From positions 186,001-250,000 of the forward strand of contig WBMV01002652.1 in assembly GCA_013396655.1 (NCBI GenBank): a DNA stretch of 64,000 bases, in the 5' to 3' direction. Positions 48,211-60,404 of this stretch are shown one piece after another. The position numbers and the translations under genes are program-made. The notes below the pieces were generated by a model, which was not told the DNA's origin, made no database searches, and was given only the letters and a program-made list of their open reading frames with translations. Every line of letters begins with the position of its first letter. The stretch's first letter is position 1. The DNA is from Campylorhamphus procurvoides (taxonomy: Eukaryota; Chordata; Aves; Passeriformes; Dendrocolaptidae).

Positions 48211-51200
48211 AACGTGCTCTAGATGCTATTTCTGTTGAAAATGTTTTAACCTCTGTGTCAGGCTAAATGTATCTGGTAGACTATATATGCCATCTGACTT
48301 ATGTTGATAAAATAATTTTACTGTTATCATCAATAATTCTCTCAGTTTCCACTAAAAGCACTTCAGTATTATTCCTGGAAATGGAAACAGACCCAGATGC
48401 AGCACATGTTGCTATGAATGGGAGCAGATTTGGCACATGGAGCCAAGTTCCTGCTCCTGTTCCATGGGAACAGTTTTCAGCGTCCCAAGGGAGCAAGAGT
48501 CATCCTCAAGGGATGTTGTCACAGAGGAGCTGGGTCCCACGTGCAGGGAGTTATGAAGCAGTAGTTATCCTTTACCACTCTCAGATCTACAGGATTCAGT
48601 CTTTTGTTAAGTCAGCTCAGCTGGCAGCAGAGATGGAGAAGGCACAGCTCAGGGTACACTGTATTCCTTGCAAAGCCCCCTGACACTCCAGAATGCTTCC
48701 CCATGACTCTGGTGCTACTATTCTTTTATTCACTTTCCCATCTGAAAAGCAGAGGGGAATTGGTGAGGTTTCTAAGTTAAAAGGATCCTTCTTGCATTTC
48801 ACTATGAAATGGGGAGATTTAGTCAAGCCTGAAAATGCACTTGTAAAATTATACCCAGAAGGGGAGAGCCCTGCTCCCAGGCCTCTGTACAGACCTCTGG
48901 CAGAGCCGTATGGGGTCACCTGACTGCAGCTTCAGGTAGTTAAATCCCTTCACAAAGCTGCAGTCAAGTCTCATTGCAGAAGGACTGTAATGATGAAGAA
49001 GTTTGAGTATCCCTGAACAGCTTTGGTACTTGGAGCTTCGTTCCTGTACATCTTATGCCTTTAGAAAATCAGATGTAAGGACCTGTAAAATGCCCATCCT
49101 CGCTTCAGCTTTTCCATGATTAGCATAGCACCCAGCACAAGACACAGGATGGGGCTCTGGAAGAATGTGGAATTTCCTTTACCCAGGGAAGTCTAGCAGT
49201 GTCACCAAAGCAGTGAGTGCTTGAGGGCTCTTCTGCTGCCCGGGCAGGCATCTTGCACAGCAAGGGACAGCAGTGGAATGCACAATATTTGTGCTTATTG
49301 CCGAAAAATCGGCATGCCTAGCTCCACGGAAGTTGTTGTTATATTCTAAAAGAGAAATTTAGATAAGAACAAATTAGAATTCTCATAACATCACCAGAGC
49401 TGGGGTTGAGATGTGGAATGCTCCTCTGCAGTGGTCTTACAGACCACGATTGGTGACTGAAAAAATATTCATCTGCCTTATCCAGGGCACAAGTGCCCCA
49501 TGTTTCTATGCTTTACATCCTTATAAACTGGGCTAAACCCTGTAAAATACTATGGTTTTTTCCTGCCTTCTTTTTGGAAAATTTGTAGTTCTGATTTTTC
49601 CACCTTCTGGTTTTTTTCTTTCCCTTTTTTTATTTTTCTATTCTATGTGTTAGTTACATTCCTGTCTGAGTCTTTGTACTTATGTGAAGAGAGCTGTAAA
49701 TCAAGCCTTAGGCTTTGCTGTTTCCAAAAGCAATTATAAAGGATAAAAAAAATCCAAAAAGGAAAGACATAAATGAAGACCAGAAAATGACGGAGGAGGG
49801 GAAGACTGGATAAAAAGAGAAACATATGCTAACTAATTATTGGAAAGCCTCTGGTTTTGAAAAAGGACAGTCTTTGGTTGAAGAAAAAAAGTATTGTTTG
49901 GTATAATTTGGTTTACTGCAATTCCAAATTGCTAATTAGCATGCAGGCACATGGAAGTGCTCCTCATAACTTCACAATACCTTTCGTCTCCTACTTTCTC
50001 TGTCATGTTCTTCAGTCTACATGAGCCTGTTCAGTTCCAGAGCTTATGTGCTTCCTCATTCAGTGCTTATTGTATTAGACCTTTTCCACATAGCACTCAC
50101 TTCACAACTAATAATATTGTATGGATATAGATCCCTTGCTATTCCCTGATCTAAAGCAATCATCATTTTCTGTACATAAGAAATCTGTAATCCATTTTGT
50201 TGATGCTGGATCATTTCTCTCTGTGGGTAAGAAGAGCTTTAGCATGGTCTGTTTCTTTTCAGCTTGACTTACTACAAAGACACTGCAGAAGCTGTGAACT
50301 CTGAAGTTCATTCAGAAGTGAATGGGGAGCAGTGGGAATTCAGACTGTGCTGTTCCCCTTGGTGCACACACACTGCCAGTCCCATACTTCTGCCCACAGC
50401 TGGGAGAGCTGGCAGCATGTCAGTGTGGAGGTGCCTTCATTAAAGGGCTCCCAAGACAAGCCCTGGCTTTGGAGGGGTCAACAACACACTATGTCCTGTT
50501 TCTGCAGAAGGAATTTCCAATGTGTACTTCTATCTCCTGTCATTGAAGCTGCCAATGCAGAGCCCCACAGCTGGGGCCAGTAGGTGATGGGGTGCAGGAG
50601 GCTGTATCGGCTGGCCCCCTGCACTGCAGGTGGGCTATTGTCCATGAAATATTGGTGGGGTCAGGAAATGTGGTTCAGGCACCTGGAGAAGCTGAGTCTG
50701 TGCTGAGCCTGCGGGGAGGCTGGTGAGGCCAGGCTCAGCAGCAGTTGTTGCAGTGTGAGATGGTGTTCCTCCAAGGGAGATGTAAACACAGAGCAGATTT
50801 TTTGTGACAAATGAATCTAACCATACCAAATCCTGGAGATGCCAAGTGAATCGATGTGTTGCTCAGTGTGAGTACCCGTGAACCAAAGGGTGCTGTGGGA
50901 CAGACACCTTGTGTATTGCTCTACGGATCTGTCTCCACACTTCTACACACATCACTGAATCCTGGGCTGACTAGCTGTTACTGAAGCCAGGACTTCTGTT
51001 GACTGGATATGTTCAGGCAAAGGTGTGATCTGGCAAGGAAAATCCATGTATTTCTGTGCCATGGTGACAGTTCCAGCTCCTCTCTTATGCTGGCATTCCA
51101 GGTTTGTCTTACTAAGACAAAACCTCAACTTTTAGCACCGTCCCTTCAGTTGAGAGGTGTTTCTGGACACCTCATCCCATGGCGAGTGCAGGGCTCTCCC

Positions 51201-52840
51201 ATGCAGGGGTCTCTGCTCTCAGGACCTTTCCTTTATAAGGAAAAATGGGCTAAGCTCCTTGCTCCCTCTCTCAGAGTTTTGTACTTGAAGTGAAAGTGTT
51301 TGATTTGGAGATTGCCAGCCATGGGGCAGGTGCAGGAGGCACAGGACATAGTCCCAGTAGGCTCCTGCCCCCTTATCTTACCACCAGATCCCATCCTTCC
51401 CAGCTTCCAAAATTCCTAGTGCCTTATAAAGATACAATGTGACAGGGAAATGCATTCTTAATGAGTTTGATATTCTATATTCTGTACATCAGAAACACCT
51501 TTAAAAATTGAGAGCAGTAATACCAAAATGAGGGGAAGTTGCCAATGTATAAAGCACTCACCAGTGTTTGTTATCACAGATTTTGTGTTTCTTTGAGGTA
51601 TTTCAGTTTCTGTGAAGCAAAATGCTGCTGTCCCTTTGCTTCCCTGCCTGCTATTATTCCTTTCCAAGAATGAGGCTATAATATGGTTACTGAATAACAA
51701 CTGTCACGTTTCCTGAGAGCATGAAACTTATTTATGGCTTTACCCCTGGGCAGGAGAAATCAAGAAACTGCTGACAAAGACCCTCATAGCTTTTGCGCCA
51801 AATTTCATTTTCAGGAAGGAGCATCTTGACTTGCTTTTGTGATCTCCAGAGCATTGCCAGCAGTGTGGCGTGCAGGAGCTGAGAACCCTCAGGGTAACTT
51901 TTGTAAGTCGTGGATTGTACCCAGCAGAGCACTGGCTCCTGCCCACTCCTGCCTTTGTTTAATTATCTGGATGCCACTGGCTTCCAGCACTCCGGTTTAA
52001 GGATCCAAACCTGACTGATAAGGGATATGGCAGTTAGCTGGTGAGCCAGGTTTGTGCTGGCATCTCTTGGATGGAGTTTATTCTCAGACCTCCGTCAAAC
52101 AGATGGAGATTTTGGGCATGACACCCTCTACTTCATCTGTAAAGCAATTGGGTATCATATTCTTTCTCTTGTATTCAAAGACTTACTTATTGAAGACCTA
52201 AGAAGGGCTCGAATGGTTCACTGGCTAATTACAAAACAGGGTGAGTTGCAGGTGTTCTAGCAGCAGTGGAAGCATCTGCAAGAAATAATCTGGCAGGGTC
52301 AGACTCTCCCTCTCCTTACATGCATTCCCTGGATAAACTCAAGGATTTATAGATGTGTTTCCCATTAAAGGTGTCTGGAATGGCTCAAGGACTTGAACTG
52401 TCCTAGTGCTTAATATTTTATTGGTCTGAGGTGGTAGTCTGGCACTGTGAGGCACTGTCAGGGAGAGCCGGGAGAGCATGAGAAGCATGAATCACTTCTC
52501 AGGAAGGTTTTAACAGATTCTTATCCACTAGAAGCCTACATGGTGATTCAGAGACCTTACGGGTTTTGCCTCTCTGGCTGAGTTATTGCCCAGGAGATGA
52601 GAAATTTTCTCATCTTGATCTTTCCAGCAGTGGTGGGGCCAGGTTGTCCCCTGTGCAGGGCTTGGTAGCCTTCAGTCTGCTCTCAGAGCTGGGGCAGGTG
52701 ACCTGAGGTTGCTGTCTCAGCTCTGTGCTCGGGGGACTCTGGCAGTGGAGTCCAGTGAAGTTAATTCTATGTCCACTCTGTTCCAAAAATCAGGGTTATT
52801 GCAAAGGTTCAATTTATTTCTTGGTGTGTTGCTATTAAAT
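48211..52840. other. Non-coding DNA, no feature recognised
   Basis: Unique-looking DNA. The 138-codon frame at 48267-48683 lacks a domain and overlaps frames on the other strand. Confidence 0.55.
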
Positions 52841-52935
52841 GGTTGGATTCTTGGGGCTGTCCCATGCAGAGCCAGGAGCTGGACTTTCATAATCCTAGTA
52901 GATCCTTTTCAACACAGAATATCCTGTGATTCTGT
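52841..52935 (+). mobile_element. CR1 LINE 3' tail fragment, plus strand
   Basis: Seen: GGATTCTTGGGGCTGTCCCA, TGCAGAGCCAGGAGCTGGAC, ATAATCCTAGTAGATCC, TTTTCAACACAGAATATCCT and GTGATTCTGT. This corresponds to the CR1 3' end in sense orientation (AGGAGTTGGACT...GATCC...CCAACTCAGGATATTCTATGATTCT). It is more diverged than the other CR1 pieces, so probably older. Confidence 0.85.
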
Positions 52936-54210
52936 AACAGCTGCACGTGTCTTCTGTCAGGGCACCATAAGTAAGTATAATAGTGATCAGAAATATCATA
53001 AGTGAAGAGCCAGGATGAGAGCTCTGCAGCATGTGCCAAGGATTGCGGTAAGATTAAAATGTTCTGGAGGAAGAGCTCAACAAGAATAGTGGCAGTTGAC
53101 AATTATTTTAGCTGACAATGACTTCTTTGTAGCCAATACAGACAAGTATTAAAAGCAGTTCACTGTTTCTGTCCTCTCTTGCTTTACAGTGCAGGGGAAC
53201 ACTGAAAATGCTACCAAAAAGAGACTGGATAGATGGCTCCAGTCCATGTGTCCCTTGGGAAAAGCTTTATCAATGAAAGGAAGACTCTACCAGCGACTCT
53301 AATTGTGTCAATACTCAAATATTTGGATAAGGAAGAACAAATCTGTTAGCACCTGTTTCTCTGAGGTGGTGTGCTCAGTGAACAGATTGAAGTTGATGAG
53401 TCCTTGGGTGAGTTCTGGGAGCTGGATGATCCATACCTGGAATTTCCTTTTGACATTCTGCAAAATGTGTATTTAATGCTAACACTTTTCATAAGCAGTC
53501 CTACTATTATGTTTTATTGATTCCACTCTCATGTACCTCTCAGGAGAGAGAAAGAGATAAAGAATAACTTTTTTTCTTCTATTAGTACATGCAAGGCTAA
53601 GTGTGAACTAAGCTTCAAGCTGAAAAACATCTGTTATAGAACATCTACTCAGGTACTCACTTAGAGTGGCTGCTCTAAGGCTGATCATAACTGATATTAA
53701 TGCTTCCTCTCAGGACCCAAATGACCAAGCATCACTTTTTGTTCTTCTGTTGGACATAAAGTCCATGTTTTCAGTTAACATGCAGGTATTGGTACTTCTG
53801 CAGCTCCAGCAATAAGCCCAGTTCCTCACCTGTTCTGCTTCTGTGATTGAAAGTTCTCTTGAGGTTTGAGCAATGAGATGATTATTTTTGAACACACTTT
53901 CCCTTTTTAGTAGCAATAGTTTTCCTTTCTCCCTAGCCTCTAGCCCTTCCTGACAGTAGAAGTAGTCACCTGTAGTGTTTTTGTAGTCAGGGAATTCACC
54001 CCCTTTGAAATTAATTTACTAAGCAATATAGTCCAATGTTGTGAATAAAATTGTCTTGGGAAATATTTCCATAACCTGACAGAAATTTCGGTGGCACTGA
54101 AAACTCAATGTTCCCAAGTGCAGTTTAATTCTTTGATTGTATACGGTGTTCAAGGTCTGCCTGTTGAGGTAAAGCTACAGGATGTATTTTTCTCCTTGAG
54201 AACACAATGG
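52936..54210. other. Non-coding DNA, no feature recognised
   Basis: Nothing beyond chance frames. Confidence 0.55.
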
Positions 54211-54460
54211 AGTCATAGAGTCATAGAATGGTTTTGATTGGAAGGGACCTTAACGACCATCTTGTTCCATGGGCAGGGACACCTTCCACTATCCCAGGTT
54301 GCTCCAAATTCCAACCAGTCTGGCCTTGGACACTTCCAGGAATGGGGCAGCAACAGCTTCTCTGTGCAACCTGTGCCAGGGCCTCCCCACTCTCACAGGG
54401 AACAATTTCCTCCCACTATCCCATCTAACCCTGCCCTGCACCAGTGTGAAGCCATGTAAC
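54211..54460 (-). mobile_element. CR1 LINE 3' end fragment
   Basis: Seen: AGTCATAGAGTCATAGAATG (two tail repeat units), GATTGGAAGGGACCTTAACG, CCATGGGCAGGGACACCTTC, CACTATCCCAGGTTGCTCC, GGACACTTCCAGGAATGGGG, CACAGGGAACAATTTCC and GTGTGAAGCCAT. This is the reverse complement of the CR1 3' region in the expected order. Overlapping short frames on both strands are by-products. Confidence 0.94.
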
Positions 54461-57400
54461 AGTGCAGCTCTAGGCAGCATGATCCGAGGCAGCACCCCTT
54501 TCTAAGGGTGCATGTGGCCTCATTAGGCCTTGGGAAAAAGAAGCAGTGCTGATGAGGATGAGCTCAGACCCTGGAGTGAGATCTTGGGCTTACCCCCCCG
54601 ATGCTTGTAATGGTGACTTTTGTAGCTGGCCCCGCTGCTCTTCACAAGAGCTGTCTGTTCAAAATAGAGGTAGGGTTAGAGCAGTACCTTTCTGTAACCT
54701 GTGCACAGAGCAGAACAGATCTGGGATAAAAAGCTGCAAATAGGTAAGAGCTTTAGTTGCTAGTTACATTGCTGAGTGGCTGGTCTGTGTCTGGCCAAGA
54801 CCACCATGAAGCAAATGGGGATGGCTGGAAGATGGGTGGTCAGCACTTTCTATAGGAAGCAGGTATAGAGGTGAGAACTGCTAATAGAATAAAGGCTGTA
54901 AAACTGGTTCACTCTAATACATCAGCTAATTTCAAGAGCACTTACAAAAAGTGCTAGATCCTACTGTCTGGTGAATTCTCATGACTGGCTTTGGAACTTC
55001 CCAGGTACTTTGCCAATGGGAAATGCATACAGTCAAATTTAGTACTTGAAACATGTAGGCTTTTAATAATACTTGACTTATGCTAGGAAGAAAGAGGAGG
55101 AGAAGAACTATCAATCCATTGTGGGGGGTTTTTGTGGTTTTTTTTTTCATATAGGGAAATTATTCTTTCTCATAACAAATAGATGATGATGCTCTGAGTT
55201 GGTAGAGTATGTGAATGTCTATGCCATTCATCATCTTGGTGACTGAAAGGTACCTGTGTAAAACTAAAGGAAAGGGATCTAGAAATGCATTGCTTGACAT
55301 TGGTCCCCCCAGAGGGATATCAAGGGACTTAGACCCTGCTGCAGGTACGTAGTAGTTGTCCTGTGGAAAGGAAATTGTATTCTCTTACATTGGTCTTCTG
55401 TGACCATAGCACATCAAATTCTTAATTCTGATTTATTTAAGGTTGATAAACTGCACGCAATTTCTGGTGGAAATAATGCTGCATGGTGGGATCTCAGGCA
55501 TGGCCTGATATTGGACAGATGTTCAGGATGGGCCTTGCTGAGCTTCTGCCTCCAGCAAAATGAACTGGAGAGGGTAGAACAACAGGTTCCTTTGTAAACT
55601 GTCATTGATCCTGCAAAGAACATCTTCCTTCATCAGTGCTAGTTCTGAATGTGCACACAGTAATTAATGTGGGGTTTTTTTAAAAGCCCCTGGGATTCAT
55701 TTGCTCTAAGGGAAGTTTGAAGGCAGAGGGTCACGCTGCCCGAATCCAGGGCTCATTCTCAGCACAGTTAGTGCACATGATTTCCCCTGGAACTGCATCC
55801 TGTATGTCTCAAATGGAGTCTTGTGAATTCCTTTTCTTGTCCAATTCTATGATACTGTATTGTCATAGCAACACTGCAGCCAATGTGAAATGTTTTGCAT
55901 AATAAAAGGAACACAGAAAAACTGGACTGGGGTGCCTCATGAGTTTGCAACTTCCTTAGGCATTTCTGGGGGTTGGGAAAAGAAACTGGACAAGAGTGTA
56001 CAATGTGTCTCCTTGGGTTGGTCTTTTGATGCTTATACAGATTAGTATAAATTCGGGAGTCATGTTGTGTTAAACTATGCACAAAGCAAGCTAATAACAG
56101 AGTTGTGTCAACAACAGCATGGCAGCAATAAAGGCAATTATGGGCAAACCAAGTGACACAGGAGAAGCAGGGATGACTCCTGCTGCCATACCTGGGGAAC
56201 AGTGATGGAATTCTGCCAAGCCTCGAGGGGAGTCAGGTGCAACAGCTGTGGCTTTGCTGTGCCCAGAGCCTGCCCTGGCTCCCTGTGAGGTCCTGGGCAC
56301 ACTGTGGGTACAGTCAGCATCAAACTTCCAACTCTTGCTGGTCTCAGCAGTCATACACCTATCCCAGTTGATATCTCCTGGCAGTGTTCAGGGAGTAGGT
56401 GACCTTGGCTGTGGTAGAGGACAGAGCTGCTGCTTTTGGAGGACAATGTCAGGCTTTGCAATGGGCTGCACATGACTTTGCCGGCAAAGCTGTGCATTCC
56501 AGGATTAGAGCTTAACTCTTATAAATATCAATATGACTTGTGAGCCTGTTTATCTTGCTGCTTGGAATGTCTCCTCTCCTCTGTTTGAACAAAGGAAAGG
56601 AAGTGATATTGGCATCTTGCGGCTAACACTAGTTCTGCGTTGTAGCACTGACTTTTACCAAACTTAGATCAGGGCCATTAGTTTACTCCTGGCTACTAAC
56701 ATGGGGTATAGGTGAAGTTTGGTAAAGCCCCTCAAAGTGGGGAATGGAGGATTTGCAGCTTCTCTGTAGGCTTGGCAAGAATGGCTGAGCCAAAACCAGT
56801 GACCCTACTCCGTAAGCTGGGAGAGGCTCTGGCACAGCCATGGCAAAGACATAAGGTGATCTCGTGGGGGCCATAGGATGAGTGGTTATGTGAATGCTGG
56901 TGCGTATGAGCAGTGTGACCAGTGCAGCATTGCCTGCATCAGCAGGCTCTGTAGCCAAGTAAGAAATCCAGCAGTGCAGGTGCTGTTGTATGGAAAGGGA
57001 CTTTTTGTATGGACCCACAGCTTCCAGACATAGATGCTGGCCAGCTCTGCTCCTCACAGCTGTGCTGCTGCAAGCAGAGGGACACTTGGGTGACAGGGTT
57101 GGCATATGTGTGTAAACATGGTGGCACTTGTACCAAGAGAGGCTGCAGAGAGCATCAACCTGGCTGAAGAAGGAGGGAGGGATGAGCCATGCCTCTTATC
57201 TTCTGGAGCACTCCATCTTCTTCCTTTTGAGAAAAGAGAAGCAGACATTTGTTATAATAAGATATAAGATAATAAGCCAGGCTCCTCAGTTTAGTAACCA
57301 CAACTGTTCTGACAGTGCAAAAACTAAGTGAGAAACACCTTTTAAAACAAATGTGCAGACAGTCATTACATCTTTTTAGCACAGTTTTATTTGAAAATGA

Positions 57401-58453
57401 AGGTTATCACACTACTTTTTAGTGAAGGTAAAATAAAAGACAAGATTTTGCACCTTGACAAGCTGCCTCTTCTTTAAAAGGTGCTGCTTCACATTTAGTG
57501 GTGTAATATCCAAAGAACTCAGGGTGACACACAACCAAATTAGTTTCTCACATCTGAAGACAAATGGGACATTTGTGAGCAAATGCAGAAAAGCAGCTTC
57601 CTCCTGCCAAAACCCACATGCAGAGCTGCTGATTGGCTGTATTAGACGGCACTGCAATTCAAATGAAAGATTATCTGACATTTTAAATATCTGTAAGTTT
57701 AATATGCCAGGTAAAGACTGGCTCAGAGAAATATTATATCTGTGGAGTCAGTTCTAAGAGGTGATTATAACACAAGCAATTGACTGCCATGTAGAGTATG
57801 TGCTAAATAATATCTTGAGTGATAATGACAGTTCACTTGGCAGCCTGACAGGTCTTTCATCCATAATGGCACTGAAACTGAAGTGCAGGAGCTGCTGCCA
57901 TATGGCACTGCCACTGCATGGCCATGAAGTGGCAAAACTCAGCACTGTGCAGCAAACTATCAGCTGGTTGGCTGCAAGTTACTGTGAGCATTATCAGACA
58001 CCTGAATTCCTGGAGCTGTGCTGGATGAGGCAGGGCCAACCCACACTGGGGATCTCTCTGCCTGTAATGTCTGCCTGGAAGCCAAACAGCTCAGTTTGGA
58101 CACTGGAAAACACATCTGAGAAGCTCTCTTTTAGTTGTTTTCACTGTGTCAGTTCTCCCAGCCCAAAATCACACCAGATCTGAGAACATTAGAGATAATG
58201 AATTGCACAAATCTATTTATCACATACCTGTTTATCACTTTGGTTTATTATAGGTGTTATTATTTTCTTTTGTGACAAACTATCAATTTGACAAATCTTC
58301 TGGTAAACAGAAAAATGCAAACTTTGTAGTAGTCTTGTTACCCTGAATAAAAAAAAAAACCAACCACACCCATGGACCAGGAGCCAAGGTTTTGGTGAAT
58401 ATCTGTGTTTGGTGATTATCTCTGTTTGCTAGGGAGTCAGCTGGAATTTCACA

Positions 58454-59179
58454 TTGTGTGTTCTGCAGCAACCACTCAGCATTGCCTGGGAGATGGTAAT
58501 TAGGGCCATTCCTCCTGCAAGATGCACAGCCTGCCTTCACAGCAGCAATTGTGTTTCAAAGTCCACACATCTGCCTGAAAGTGTACAATCCCGTTTTCTT
58601 AATTCCTATAGGGCTATTTTGGCACAGGGTTGCCAAAATACCATGGGTTTCTGGGGTGGCCTCAAGAGCGGTGAGTGGGCAGGGAAGGGACAAGTGTCTT
58701 CAGAGGCAGCTCAGTGGGACATGGGGAAGAATCACTGCAAAGTGTTGAGGAGGTTGATTTGGACTCCAGCACCTGGCCTGATGCCTGCAAAGTCACCAGG
58801 TGTGGGTCCTGTCCCGTTTTGCCCAGCCTGCAGCTGCGACGGGCACCCAGAGGGCATCGGTGCCCAGAACACTCCCAGTGTCACAGCAGATGCACTGCAG
58901 GGAGCAGGGCCTCAAAGTGCCTTCCTCCAGTATCTTGGATGTCACTCTAGAGGAGATTGGGTGCAGACTGACACTGGGAGATCACCCCAGCTGACACTCT
59001 TCTCCTCACAGTCCCCGAGTCTTCAGCAGAGCTGCAGAGGAGGGCAGGAAGGTCTAGGGCTGTGTGGAGGTCAGGGTGGGGACAGGCTTCAGGTCAGGGG
59101 ACAAGGGCACAGCAGGCCAAAGTCTGACGCAGAAAAGAATCCTGTGATGTCAATCACTGCAGTTGCCATGATGGCTTAG
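58454..59179 (+). other. Unsupported 241-codon open frame in GC-richer DNA
   Basis: The longest N-free open frame in the window. The predicted protein is rich in glycine, glutamine, serine and cysteine, with no signal peptide, membrane segment or domain I recognise. Shorter frames overlap it in the other plus-strand frames (58551-58748, 58675-58950, 58800-58994), which suggests that GC-richer DNA with few stops explains the openness. I do not call it a gene. Confidence 0.15.
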
Positions 59180-60308
59180 GTTTTATTGAAGAGAGAGCCA
59201 GGGATGTCCTCTCTGAACTTTGTGGACAGCTGTGCAATCACCCAGTACCTGGGGCTGGTCAAGCCCTGCCATGACATGAGCTTTCTGCAAGGATAACCAT
59301 CCATAAAGGAAAAAACCTTTAGTGCTGCCCAGATGATGTGATAATGGGATACCACTAGCACCCAGCAAGGCTCTAATAGAGTCCCCTCCTCTCACAGGGT
59401 GCCTGTGCTCTGTGCTTACAGGTTGATTCTCCAGCCTTGCAAACTTGGCCTTGCCACTTCTCCCGTAATCACGGACTCTGCTGAAATCAATGCCCTGATG
59501 CAGATAAAAGGCTGAAAAATTATAGCTCCTCAAGTCTTAAGTACAGTGAAATGTTATGCAAAGAAAAAGAGCAAGAGACCATTTCAAAGCCTTCTATGGT
59601 GATTCATCTGGGAAATTATCAGGGAGCAGATAATTTAATGCTAATACCTTTTTTCCCCCAATGTGATTGCCAGATGATACTTCAGCATCCTCTCTCCCTG
59701 CAGAATGGGATGGGTTTTGCTTTGAAATTCATCAACTACGCAGCTGGTGAGAAAAGTAACAAGCAACTAAGATCAGGAAATATTTTGGAGGGATTATGAT
59801 ACCTCCCAGAAGCTGAATTTTTTTACTGACTCTGTGGGCAAAATTGTAGTTTGGGGACTAAATATTTGGTTGGTGCCAAGTGTTCTAACTAGAGTGAGCT
59901 TAAGGAATTGCACTTTACAGGAGCTCTAGATGCAGTAAAGGCCATGCATGCAGAGAACAATCAGGAAATGGGCTTGATAGAGGAGAAGCAGAGGATGGGC
60001 AGAGCAGGGGAATGGTTTTTGTCAATCAGTTTGCTGGAAATGCTGAAATTGTTCATTTGCCATGGAAACAATGTTTAATTTTCAAGCCCTTACAATAAAT
60101 GTGGTGTAATGGAGAGGCATGTGCTTTGTTAGTATGTGGTGGCAGTACCTCTCCCTGCCAAAGCTCATTAGGCAAGGGATTAGAACACTTGGGGGCAGGG
60201 GGGTGTTTCGGTTGATTCCAACATGCTCTCTGTAACACTGGGAGCATGCCCTTGCTGCTAGCTCTCTTTATATTTCCTCCTCTTGACATATCCATCTTGC
60301 ATGACCAG

Positions 60309-60404
60309 ACATTCAACTCGCCAAGCCTTCTCCTGGAGATGCAGGAGATCTTCATCCAGTTCCTCACTTCAAACGGTGCTGTCAATGAGCAGTTTTTCAT
60401 CCAG
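60309..60404 (+). other. Exon-like patch of 96 bases, unidentified
   Basis: Seen: a pyrimidine-rich stretch (TTTATATTTCCTCCTCTTG) and GACCAG before 60309, then 32 open codons with mostly G or C at third positions (for example ATC-TTC-ATC-CAG-TTC-CTC), ending CATCCAG before GTGCTG. Length is a multiple of three. The donor-like site is weak (T at +5) and I do not recognise the peptide. The minus strand is also partly open over the same DNA, so both strand and reality are uncertain. Confidence 0.17.
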
